Source: Deltaproteobacteria bacterium (GTDB lineage: Bacteria; Myxococcota_A; Polyangia; HGW-17). Taken from it: a stretch of DNA of 5,019 bases. Shown in pieces: positions 1 through 5,019 of this stretch; position 1 is the stretch's first letter; every line of letters begins with the position of its first letter. Position numbers and translations under genes: made by a program. Location of the stretch: assembly GCA_003249585.1 (NCBI GenBank), contig QKIM01000039.1:1-5019 (forward strand), given 5' to 3'. The notes beneath the pieces are model-generated. The model was not told the origin of the DNA and searched no databases. It worked only from the letters and a program-made list of their open reading frames with translations.

Positions 1-2
1 GC

Positions 3-161
3 AACCCCCTCATCGACGAGTTCGTAGACTCCAAGGACATCTTCACCGACGAGTTCCTCACCGAGTCCTCGGGCTTCCAGACCAACAACCCCGGCTACCC
101 CGGCTTCGAGTCCCGGGGGTGGATCCTCGGCATCGGGCTGTGGCTCAAGGTCCTGCTGTAG
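3..161 (+). CDS. C-terminal fragment of an unidentified protein, possibly an outer-membrane barrel
   Basis: An open frame enters from the left edge and gives 52 residues before the TAG at 159-161; the start lies outside the window. The visible part is acidic (EFVDSKDIFTDEF), then has a Pro/Gly/Asn-rich turn region (NNPGYPGFESRG) and ends in GWILGIGLWLKVLL. A final strand of alternating hydrophobic and aromatic residues after a Gly/Pro loop resembles the last beta-strand of outer-membrane barrels such as TonB-dependent receptors. However, the terminal residue is Leu rather than the usual Phe, and no family-defining motif is visible. Codon use (mostly C or G at third positions) supports real coding. 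Transcription probably ends before the promoter at 183, since the next gene has its own. The product is not recognised; the barrel idea is a weak inference. Confidence 0.7.
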   Translation, partial: NPLIDEFVDSKDIFTDEFLTESSGFQTNNPGYPGFESRGWILGIGLWLKVLL

Positions 162-182
162 ACGGACATCGGCGCCAGCGCT

Positions 183-211
183 TTGACAAACACCGTATTT
201 CCGGTCACAAT
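183..211 (+). promoter_or_regulatory. Sigma70-type promoter for the Cys-repeat/RCC1 lipoprotein gene
   Basis: A perfect -35 hexamer TTGACA (183-188) is followed, after exactly 17 bases, by CACAAT (206-211), a 4 of 6 match to TATAAT. This would start transcription near 218 and leave a leader of about 30 bases before the ATG at 250. It lies in the 88-base gap after the upstream stop codon, so the lipoprotein gene is probably transcribed independently of its left neighbour. Confidence 0.6.
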
Positions 212-234
212 GGGGTATTGCGGCCGACGCCGTC

Positions 235-240
235 GGAAGG
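235..240 (+). promoter_or_regulatory. Ribosome binding site, GGAAGG
   Basis: The purine-rich GGAAGG ends 9 bases before the ATG at 250. It supports that start codon, which is also the one that opens a clean lipoprotein signal peptide. Confidence 0.6.
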
Positions 241-249
241 GATGCCCCC

Positions 250-2166
250 ATGAGACACCTCCCTCTTTTGCTCACGCTCCTCCTCACCCTCGCCGCTTGC
301 GACGAGAGCACCTCCGCGACCTCTACCTGCGGCGACGGCGTCATCGACGTCGGCGAGCAGTGTGACGGCGGCAATCTGGGCGGCAACGCCTGCACCTCCC
401 TGGGGTACTACTCGGGGAACCTCGTGTGCTCCGACCAGTGCACCTTCGATATCACCCAGTGCCAGGCAGGGGGCAGCTGCGGCGACGGGGTCATCCAGAG
501 TGAGTTCGGTGAGCAGTGTGACGGGGTCGAGCTGGGCGGCGCCACCTGCCACAGCGTCGATGCCCGCTACTACGGCGGACAGCTGACCTGCTCCGATGAC
601 TGCACCTTCAATCTCGTCTCCTGCGAGACCGAGGGGTACTGTGGAGACGGGATCGTCCAGACCACGGAGGGCGAGGAGTGTGACGGCCCGGAGCTCGGGG
701 ACACCACCTGCGAGTCCCTAGGCTATTACGCCGGCACCCTCTCGTGCGCCTCCAACTGCGCCTTCGACCTTGAGAGCTGCCAGGAGCGCGGCCGCTGTGG
801 CGACAACATCGCCCAGACCAACTACGGAGAGGCGTGCGACGGTATCGATCTGGGCGTCTCCACCTGCCAGTCCCTGGGGTTCTACGGGGGACAGATGCAG
901 TGTGACGGCCAGTGCGCCTACGTCACGGCGGGCTGCGAAGCGGCGGGCCGGTGCGGCGACGGCGTCGTCCAGATCAACTACAACGAGACCTGTGACGGGT
1001 CGGCCTTCAACGGCCAGACCTGCATCAGCATGGAGAACCTGGCCTACGGGGAGCTCCTGTGCGAAGGCGCCTGCACCACGGTGAACACAGCCGACTGCCA
1101 TGGCAAACGGTACGCCAATGTCCAGCTCTCGGGCGGCGCGTCCTGCGCCGTGGACATGGACCGCGTCGGCTGGTGCTGGGGCACCAACAACAAGGGCCAG
1201 CTGGGCACCGGACTCCCCGTGAACTCCTCCATCCCGACGGCGATCGCGGGGAGCCACGCCTTCACCTCCTTCGGGCACGCCCTGGGCTTTGAACACATCT
1301 GCGGTCTCACCATCCAGGGGAACATCTACTGCCAGGGCGCGGGTGGCAGCGGACAGCTGGGCACAGGGGGCACCTACGACGCTTATGAGCCGGTCCTCGT
1401 GGTGGTCTCCGGCATCACCTTCACCGAGGTCACCTCGGGATACTACCACTCCTGCGGGCTCGGTTCGCTGGGGGGTGTCTACTGCTGGGGCCAAAACAGC
1501 GATGGCCAGCTGGGGTTCCAGGACACCGCGGACAAACTCAGTCCGGTGCCGGCGTGGGGCGTCACCGAGGCCATCGCCGTCTCCGGCGGGGGTTACCACA
1601 CCTGCGTCCTCGTCCAGGGGGGCGCGGCCCAGTGCTGGGGCGAGAACAGCAACGGCCAGCTGGGGAACGGCACCACCACCTCCGCCACGTCGCGGGTCGA
1701 CGTCTCAGGAGGACACTCCTTCTCCAGCATCAGCGCGGGCGGCGCCTACACCTGCGCCCTCGATCAGGCAGGGGCTGCCTGGTGCTGGGGGTGGAACAAC
1801 TATGGCCAGCTGGGCACCGGCAACTACACCGCCTCCACGACCCCCGTTGCGGTTTCAGGGGGCCACACCTTTGCCTCCATCACCACAGGATACTCGAGCA
1901 CCTGTGGCATCGACACGACTGGCCAGCTCTGGTGCTGGGGCTACAACGGCGGGAGTCTGCTGGGGACAGGGGACTCCATCAACCGCACCACCCCCACCCT
2001 CATCACCCCGGGGACACAGTGGCGCGCCGTCTCCCTGGCCCTGGGCCACACCTGCGCCCTGGAAGACGCGGGGGGAATCTGGTGCTGGGGCTACAACGGC
2101 GGCGGCCAGCTGGGCGACGGCACCACCACCGCCACCTCCAGCCCCGTCCTCACCTTGGACCCATAA
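250..2166 (+). CDS. Predicted surface lipoprotein: five six-cysteine repeats plus seven-blade RCC1-like propeller
   Basis: The gene encodes 638 residues. Residues 1-17 form a type II signal peptide: one Arg-His, a Leu-rich core and the lipobox LAAC with lipidated Cys17; the +2 residue is Asp. After a short Ser/Thr linker, residues 27-284 hold five tandem repeats of the type CGDGVIQ..GEQCDG.ELGG.TC.SLGYY.G.L.C...CTFD...C, each with six cysteines, a style common in myxobacterial surface proteins. Residues 288-638 hold seven RCC1_2-like blades with the consensus HTCALD..G..WCWG.N..GQLG.GT. The WCWG-type motifs start at 308, 360, 411, 461, 511, 561 and 611, so seven blades should close a propeller. 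Every blade has the spacing C-x9-C, suggesting one disulfide per blade and an oxidising location outside the cytoplasm. RCC1-like folds usually bind proteins; the ligand is unknown and no catalytic residues are evident. It is likely monocistronic. The architecture is certain, the function is not. Confidence 0.93.
   Translation: MRHLPLLLTLLLTLAACDESTSATSTCGDGVIDVGEQCDGGNLGGNACTSLGYYSGNLVCSDQCTFDITQCQAGGSCGDGVIQSEFGEQCDGVELGGATCHSVDARYYGGQLTCSDDCTFNLVSCETEGYCGDGIVQTTEGEECDGPELGDTTCESLGYYAGTLSCASNCAFDLESCQERGRCGDNIAQTNYGEACDGIDLGVSTCQSLGFYGGQMQCDGQCAYVTAGCEAAGRCGDGVVQINYNETCDGSAFNGQTCISMENLAYGELLCEGACTTVNTADCHGKRYANVQLSGGASCAVDMDRVGWCWGTNNKGQLGTGLPVNSSIPTAIAGSHAFTSFGHALGFEHICGLTIQGNIYCQGAGGSGQLGTGGTYDAYEPVLVVVSGITFTEVTSGYYHSCGLGSLGGVYCWGQNSDGQLGFQDTADKLSPVPAWGVTEAIAVSGGGYHTCVLVQGGAAQCWGENSNGQLGNGTTTSATSRVDVSGGHSFSSISAGGAYTCALDQAGAAWCWGWNNYGQLGTGNYTASTTPVAVSGGHTFASITTGYSSTCGIDTTGQLWCWGYNGGSLLGTGDSINRTTPTLITPGTQWRAVSLALGHTCALEDAGGIWCWGYNGGGQLGDGTTTATSSPVLTLDP
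328..1101 (+). repeat. Five tandem six-cysteine protein repeats
   Basis: The repeats begin at 328, 478, 640, 796 and 952 and are 50-54 codons long. Each starts with Cys-Gly-Asp and carries six cysteines. In the first copy they are C27, C38, C48, C60, C64 and C71 (spacing x10, x9, x11, x3, x6). Copies 2-4 have two extra residues between the first two cysteines. Copy 5 is the most divergent: it replaces the LGYY segment with MENLAYG and has x7 before the last Cys. The pattern recalls the DUF4215-type 'Myxococcus cysteine-rich repeat' but lacks its DDGN/DGCS motifs. Confidence 0.85.
1111..2163 (+). repeat. Seven tandem RCC1-type blade repeats, about 150 bp each
   Basis: The seven units share F..I..G..HTC.L...G..WCWG.N..GQLG. 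The spacing between WCWG motifs is 52, 51, then four times exactly 50 codons, so the last five motifs are spaced at exactly 150 bp. The paired cysteines are C299/C309, C351/C361, C402/C412, C452/C462, C502/C512, C552/C562 and C602/C612. Deviations are blade 2, which has YCQG, and blade 6, which has GGSLLG where GQLG is expected. Confidence 0.88.
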
Positions 2167-2284
2167 GACGCTCGACAGCCCCGCGGGCCCCATTTCTTCA
2201 GATAGAGGTTCGGGGAGAATGTACTTGCTGATCTCCCATAATGCCGACCTGTGAACGCGACCACGACAGGCCCTGACCAGCACT

Positions 2285-2310
2285 ACCGGGGAAGGTATAT
2301 GCTCCCCGGT
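2285..2310. promoter_or_regulatory. Perfect 8-bp inverted repeat (hairpin or operator)
   Basis: ACCGGGGA (2285-2292) and TCCCCGGT (2303-2310) are exact reverse complements around a 10-base AT-containing centre, AGGTATATGC. It could fold into a stable RNA hairpin in the tail of the upstream transcript, or serve as a two-fold symmetric protein site upstream of the promoter at 2393. The bases that follow (TGTCCTCG) are not T-rich, so it is not a standard rho-independent terminator. Confidence 0.4.
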
Positions 2311-2392
2311 TGTCCTCGTGAGGTGACTCAGAACGGTTCCGGGGGGGGAATGGACACCATGGCGGGAAGCTCTCGGCTTGGGATATTCCTGG

Positions 2393-2421
2393 TTGTCCGG
2401 TCGCGGGTTGTGGAATACAGT
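2393..2421 (+). promoter_or_regulatory. Candidate promoter for the PNGase F-like gene
   Basis: TTGTCC (2393-2398) and TACAGT (2416-2421) each match 4 of 6 consensus bases and are separated by exactly 17 bases. Transcription would begin near 2428, giving a leader of about 60 bases before the ATG at 2488. The match is moderate, and GC-rich bacteria often use other sigma factors. Confidence 0.4.
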
Positions 2422-2477
2422 ATCCACACGTGCCCGGGAGTGCCGGTGTAACAGGCGAAGGCCTTCCCCGCGGTATT

Positions 2478-2482
2478 GGGAG
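2478..2482 (+). promoter_or_regulatory. Ribosome binding site that decides the start at 2488
   Basis: GGGAG ends 5 bases before the ATG at 2488. The in-frame TTG at 2476 would overlap this site and has no ribosome binding site of its own. The ATG also puts the Lys-Lys pair directly at the front of the signal peptide, so the ATG is preferred. Confidence 0.6.
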
Positions 2483-2487
2483 CCCAC

Positions 2488-4179
2488 ATGTGGAAAAAAA
2501 CTGCCCTTCTCATCCTCGCTGCGCTGTTTGCCCTCACCTTTTCCCTGTGCACCGACGACAGCAGGACGGTCCCGGATCAGGACGCCGGCCCGGACGCCGA
2601 CGCAGTCGCCGACGGTGATATGGACGCCGACGTGGCAACCCCTCCGGATCCGAGCAAGGTGTGCGTGGATCTGGACCTTCCCATCCGCACCTTTGACGCA
2701 ACCGGCCCCTCTGGCATCCTGCGAAATGCCCTGGCCGACGACTTTGCGCTCACGCTGCGCGACGGCGGCACCTTCCACTTTTCGGAGCGCTACAGCGGGT
2801 GTGAGAGCTACGTGTTTCTCACCAACGCCACGGTCAACTCCGCCCTGGACGACACCTCCCTGTGGGCGCGTGATATGGGGATGCTGATGATCAACTCCCC
2901 GGACAACACGCACTTCTTTTTTATAGCGGCGCGGAGCACCTCCGATACTGAGGCGGAGCTCGAGGCGCTGCAAACCCGGATAGACGCGGACCTGGACCTC
3001 ATGGATCCCACCGAGGCCGAGTGGTGGAGAGGTCGCATGCACCTGGTGGCCCATCACGCCAACGATATCGACGGCTGGGTTGGACAGCTGCTTCAGGGTC
3101 AGGGACGCGGTGGCTTCGCCATTGACCGGCAGCAGCGCATTCGGTTCATGGGGAATTTTGCCGATGTCACCCGGTACAACACGGCGCTGGAGAGTGCGGG
3201 GGAGTGGCCATGGGAGTCCAACATCAGTTACGCCGCCAACGAAGTGAAACACTACAACTACGAAGCGACACGCGAGGCCTACCTCTCGGAGGGGGACGGC
3301 ACCATCGTCTCTCCCTGGTCCTCCGAGGTGCTGGGCGGGACCGTGGAGATCGACGTGGATTTTCCCGATGCGGGTGCGATGGCGGCCTTTGACACCATGG
3401 AGATCGACCTCACCATGGATTGCCCCGATCCCGAAGGCCCGGAGTTTGGCAACTGCGGCGCCTGGGACTACATCTCCAACATCTTCCTGCTGGACACCGA
3501 CGGCGTCACCTGGCTTGAGATGGCCCGGTTCATCACCACCTACCACCGGCAGGGGCGCTACCTGGTGGACACCACGCCCATGCTCGCCTACCTTCAGGAG
3601 GGCGGCACGCGCAGGATCCGCTTTGTCATCAGCCCCGAATGGAACCCCCAGCAATATCTCACCCGGATGGACTTCCGCTTCCTGAGCAGGGCAAAGGGGT
3701 ATTCCCCCTCCACCGCCGTGTCGCTCTTCGCCGGCGGGGACTTCAACTCCCAATACAATGTCTCCTATCAGCCTCTCGATGTGCCCATCCCCGCCGGAGC
3801 CCAGCATGTCGAGCTGTGGGCCACCATAACCGGCCACGGCGCCGATACCAACAACTGCGCCGAGTTCTGCAATCACTCCCATGCGTTTCTGGTCAATGGC
3901 GCCGAGTACTCCGTGAGTCATCCCGCGGCGGGAACCACCACCGGCTGCATGCCCCAGGTGGACCATGGCATGGTGCCCAACCAGGGCGGCACCTGGTGGT
4001 ACGGCCGGGGCGGCTGGTGTCCCGGGCAGCAGGTGGAACCCCATGTGTTCGACGTGACCGCAGATGTGACCCCCGGAGAGACGGCGGTCATCGAATACAG
4101 CGGCAGCTACCTTGGAAACACGCCTCCCGACAGCGCGGGCAACATTGTCATGTCCAGCTACCTGGTCATCTACGAATAG
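2488..4179 (+). CDS. Exported PNGase F-like peptide-N-glycosidase with thioredoxin-like N-terminal domain
   Basis: The gene encodes 563 residues. Residues 1-21 are an export signal (MWKK, a hydrophobic core, then FSLC). Cys21 followed by an Asp/Ala/Pro-rich linker (22-57) suggests a lipoprotein, although Leu before the Cys is atypical. Residues 59-250 look thioredoxin-like (HFFFIAAR at 142-149; FAIDRQQRIRFMG at 210-222) but have no CxxC, so redox activity is unlikely. Residues about 286-563 match both jelly-roll domains of Elizabethkingia PNGase F, the amidase that releases N-glycans from Asn. Asp327 (AWDYISN) corresponds to catalytic Asp60, Glu384 (SPEW) to Glu118, Glu459 (CAEFC) to Glu206, and Arg507 (GRGGWCPG) to Arg248. 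The three disulfides are kept as C312-C323, C457-C461 and C487-C511. PNGase F itself is about 314 residues, so the front domain is an addition. The family assignment is confident; activity and substrate are inferred. Confidence 0.9.
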   Translation: MWKKTALLILAALFALTFSLCTDDSRTVPDQDAGPDADAVADGDMDADVATPPDPSKVCVDLDLPIRTFDATGPSGILRNALADDFALTLRDGGTFHFSERYSGCESYVFLTNATVNSALDDTSLWARDMGMLMINSPDNTHFFFIAARSTSDTEAELEALQTRIDADLDLMDPTEAEWWRGRMHLVAHHANDIDGWVGQLLQGQGRGGFAIDRQQRIRFMGNFADVTRYNTALESAGEWPWESNISYAANEVKHYNYEATREAYLSEGDGTIVSPWSSEVLGGTVEIDVDFPDAGAMAAFDTMEIDLTMDCPDPEGPEFGNCGAWDYISNIFLLDTDGVTWLEMARFITTYHRQGRYLVDTTPMLAYLQEGGTRRIRFVISPEWNPQQYLTRMDFRFLSRAKGYSPSTAVSLFAGGDFNSQYNVSYQPLDVPIPAGAQHVELWATITGHGADTNNCAEFCNHSHAFLVNGAEYSVSHPAAGTTTGCMPQVDHGMVPNQGGTWWYGRGGWCPGQQVEPHVFDVTADVTPGETAVIEYSGSYLGNTPPDSAGNIVMSSYLVIYE

Positions 4180-4233
4180 CCCCTCCCCGCACTCACCTTC
4201 CATTCACGAATGTCAGGCGGAAAACAGCCCCCA

Positions 4234-4262
4234 TTGAACGGTGCTGGCTGGCCCGGTACAAT
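4234..4262 (+). promoter_or_regulatory. Sigma70-type promoter for the small membrane protein gene
   Basis: TTGAAC (4234-4239; first four bases match consensus) and TACAAT (4257-4262; 5 of 6) are separated by exactly 17 bases. Transcription would start near 4269, 28 bases before the ATG at 4297. With the strong ribosome binding site that follows, this is the best complete expression signal in the window. Confidence 0.65.
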
Positions 4263-4282
4263 AGGAGTAGGCGATCACATTC

Positions 4283-4290
4283 AAGGGAGG
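4283..4290 (+). promoter_or_regulatory. Strong ribosome binding site, AAGGGAGG
   Basis: AAGGGAGG ends 6 bases before the ATG at 4297 and is a near-ideal anti-16S match. It fixes the start of the small gene at 4297. The in-frame ATG at 4210 lies upstream of the promoter and is rejected as a start. Confidence 0.75.
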
Positions 4291-4296
4291 TACGTT

Positions 4297-4527
4297 ATGG
4301 AATATCTTTTTATGATGATGTTGGTGTTTGGCGTGGTGATTCTCTTTGCGTCCTCCTCCGTGGGGAGTGGGCTTGCCCACGATGCACACCACCACTCCAT
4401 GAGGGACTTTTCCTATGAACACCCGATTCTATCGAAAATCTGCATGGCTTGCCGGCTCCTTGACGGAACGGCGCTGATCCTGCTCAGTCTGGTGCTCCTT
4501 CTGCTCAGCATCCAGCTGTTCAGGTAG
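4297..4527 (+). CDS. Small two-helix membrane protein with His cluster and CxxC loop
   Basis: The gene encodes 76 residues and was not recognised as a known family. Residues 3-22 form a hydrophobic helix beginning with three Met (MEYLFMMM) and ending in a Ser/Gly turn. Residues 24-54 are a polar loop, and residues 55-75 form a second Leu-rich helix ending in LFR. The loop carries His28, His31, His32, His33 and His42 plus Cys49-M-A-Cys52, a plausible metal (Zn, Cu or Ni) site or redox pair. With so few charges the topology is uncertain, but the loop and the two ends must face opposite sides. The gene has its own promoter and strong ribosome binding site, and a rho-independent terminator lies about 130 bases after its stop, so it is probably a single-gene unit. 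Early codons (TAT CTT TTT) are less GC-rich than in neighbouring genes. The gene call is firm; the metal-binding idea is inference from composition. Confidence 0.82.
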   Translation: MEYLFMMMLVFGVVILFASSSVGSGLAHDAHHHSMRDFSYEHPILSKICMACRLLDGTALILLSLVLLLLSIQLFR

Positions 4528-4636
4528 ACCGCGTTCCACGCCCGTGCATTTCGTTCAATGTTTTTGGAGAACGTGACACCTGAAAATGCCCGTCTGACCT
4601 CCCCGGTCACGACACCGCCTTTCGGCCTGCCCAGCT

Positions 4637-4646
4637 CTCCCGGGAG
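4637..4646. repeat. Perfect 10-bp palindrome CTCCCGGGAG
   Basis: CTCCC is followed directly by GGGAG with no loop, so it is better seen as a DNA palindrome than as an RNA hairpin. It lies in the convergent intergenic region between the small membrane protein gene and the terminator. It may be chance in GC-rich DNA. Confidence 0.3.
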
Positions 4647-4659
4647 GAGGGAGGCACGC

Positions 4660-4690
4660 TGCCTGACGGGGTTCCCTCAGGCACCTTTTT
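4660..4690 (+). terminator. Rho-independent terminator of the small membrane protein gene
   Basis: TGCCTGA (4660-4666) pairs perfectly with TCAGGCA (4677-4683). Inside, GGG (4668-4670) can pair with CCC (4674-4676) around a three-base loop, leaving one bulged C. The stem is followed by CC and five T (4686-4690). The T tract is only on the + side, so it stops transcription coming from the left, before the convergent gene. Confidence 0.7.
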
Positions 4691-4741
4691 CAGCAGCCTG
4701 TTGTCCCCTCCTGATGGATGAGTCTTCTCGTTCAGAGGAGA

Positions 4742-5019
4742 TTACTGGAAGGTGACCGGACTGGGGGTGGCGGCCAGCGTTGTCGTGCCATTCCCCAGTT
4801 GACCATCACTGTTATTGCCCCAGCACCAGGCGCCATTCTGATCGTCAAGCGCACAGGAGTGGAGATCCCCGAGGGCTATCCGCGTGAAGGCGACACCTGC
4901 CGGCATGCTCACCTGCCAGGGATAGGAGAAAATGGCCGTCCCCCCATAGCCCATTTGGTACTCAGCGCTGCTCCCCCAGCACCAGGCCAGGCCTGCAGAG
5001 TCCAGGGCACAGGAGTGGT
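4742..5019 (-). CDS. C-terminal part of a second RCC1-like (WCWG-type) repeat protein
   Basis: The reading frame enters from the right edge (first full codon 5017-5015) and gives 91 residues before the TAA at 4744-4742; its start is outside the window. It contains two RCC1_2-like blades: HSCALDSAGLAWCWG at the very edge and HSCALDDQNGAWCWG followed by NNSDGQLGNGTTT near the end. Both keep the C-x9-C spacing seen in all seven blades of the lipoprotein at 250-2166, and the two WCWG motifs are 52 residues apart. The first blade is degenerate after WCWG: where GQLG.G is expected it reads YQMGYG. The end (PSPVTFQ) corresponds to that of the other protein (SSPVLTLDP). It is therefore a paralogue of the same family, probably also exported, but its front part cannot be seen. 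The internal ATG at 4954 is in mid-repeat and is not a start. Confidence 0.88.
   Translation of the reverse strand, partial: HSCALDSAGLAWCWGSSAEYQMGYGGTAIFSYPWQVSMPAGVAFTRIALGDLHSCALDDQNGAWCWGNNSDGQLGNGTTTLAATPSPVTFQ

Larger units (their letters stand above)
2167..2487 (+). other. 321-base intergenic region with hairpin, G8 run and promoter-like site
   Basis: No convincing gene is present. Contents in order are: a weak 4-bp GCCC/GGGC hairpin at 2178-2188 shortly after the upstream stop; a CATAAT at 2237-2242 without a matching -35; a perfect inverted repeat at 2285-2310; eight consecutive G at 2341-2348; and a promoter-like pair at 2393-2421. The open frames crossing it are short, lack family features and overlap these signals. 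Confidence 0.6.

Noticed and set aside
718..1599. A 293-codon open frame on the - strand
   Set aside because: It lies entirely antisense to the repeat lipoprotein. Its length reflects the biased third positions of that gene, and no ribosome binding site or recognisable domain is seen.
328..2163. Tandem repeats as a CRISPR array or noncoding satellite
   Set aside because: The repeats stay in frame, vary mostly as protein repeats do, and are 150 bp or longer; there is no short repeat-spacer pattern.
2178..2188. Possible terminator just after the first lipoprotein gene
   Set aside because: The GCCC/GGGC stem is only 4 bp and is followed by CCCATTTCTTC, not a T tract; too weak to call.
2237..2242. 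CATAAT as a -10 element
   Set aside because: No -35-like hexamer is found 16-18 bases upstream.
1289..2254. A 321-codon + strand open frame overlapping the propeller
   Set aside because: It is a frame-shifted reading of the RCC1 repeats, rich in Pro, Ala and Ser; the real frame carries the WCWG blades.
2350..2451. Short + strand open frame (33 codons from the ATG at 2350) preceded by a G-rich stretch
   Set aside because: It overlaps the candidate promoter, has no family features, and the G8 run is a poor ribosome binding site. A leader peptide cannot be excluded but is not supported.
1855..4203. A 782-codon open frame on the - strand
   Set aside because: It runs antisense through the whole PNGase-like gene, the gap and the end of the RCC1 gene. 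The + strand products have clear family motifs and signal peptides; the antisense product shows none and is a GC-rich shadow.
4558..4755. 65-codon + strand open frame after the small membrane protein gene
   Set aside because: It reads straight through the rho-independent terminator and into the convergent gene, has no ribosome binding site, and has random-looking composition.

Overview
This window is a GC-rich stretch of bacterial accessory chromosome. It carries secreted or surface proteins plus one small membrane protein. The gene style points to a delta-proteobacterial lineage such as Myxococcota or Bradymonadota: lipoproteins with Asp/Ala/Pro-rich linkers, 'CGDG...GEQCDG' six-cysteine repeats, and RCC1-type propellers with a WCWG motif. 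That placement is inferred from protein style only; there is no rRNA or other taxonomic marker here.

Layout from left to right. (1) 3-161 (+): the C-terminal 52 residues of a gene that begins outside the window. It ends in a strand-like segment that could close an outer-membrane barrel. (2) 250-2166 (+): a 638-residue predicted lipoprotein with five six-cysteine repeats followed by a seven-blade RCC1-like propeller. A good promoter (183-211) and ribosome binding site precede it. (3) 2167-2487: a 321-base gap with a perfect 8-bp hairpin, a run of eight G and a candidate promoter. (4) 2488-4179 (+): a 563-residue exported protein. Its C-terminal half matches the glycoprotein amidase PNGase F, with the catalytic acidic residues and all three disulfide pairs conserved. 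An extra N-terminal domain of about 190 residues looks thioredoxin-like. (5) 4297-4527 (+): a 76-residue two-helix membrane protein with a His cluster and a CxxC in its loop, under a clear sigma70-type promoter and a strong ribosome binding site. (6) 4528-4741: a convergent intergenic region with a rho-independent terminator. (7) 4742-5019 (-): the last two blades of a second WCWG-type RCC1 protein that enters from the right.

The three complete genes each have their own promoter-like sequence and are separated by gaps of 117 to 321 bases, so they are probably not one operon. The common theme is the cell surface: two disulfide-rich RCC1 propeller proteins flank a predicted surface de-N-glycosylase. 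A role in interacting with or feeding on glycoprotein-bearing material is conceivable but is inference only. No CRISPR array, RNA gene, transposase or integrase was seen.
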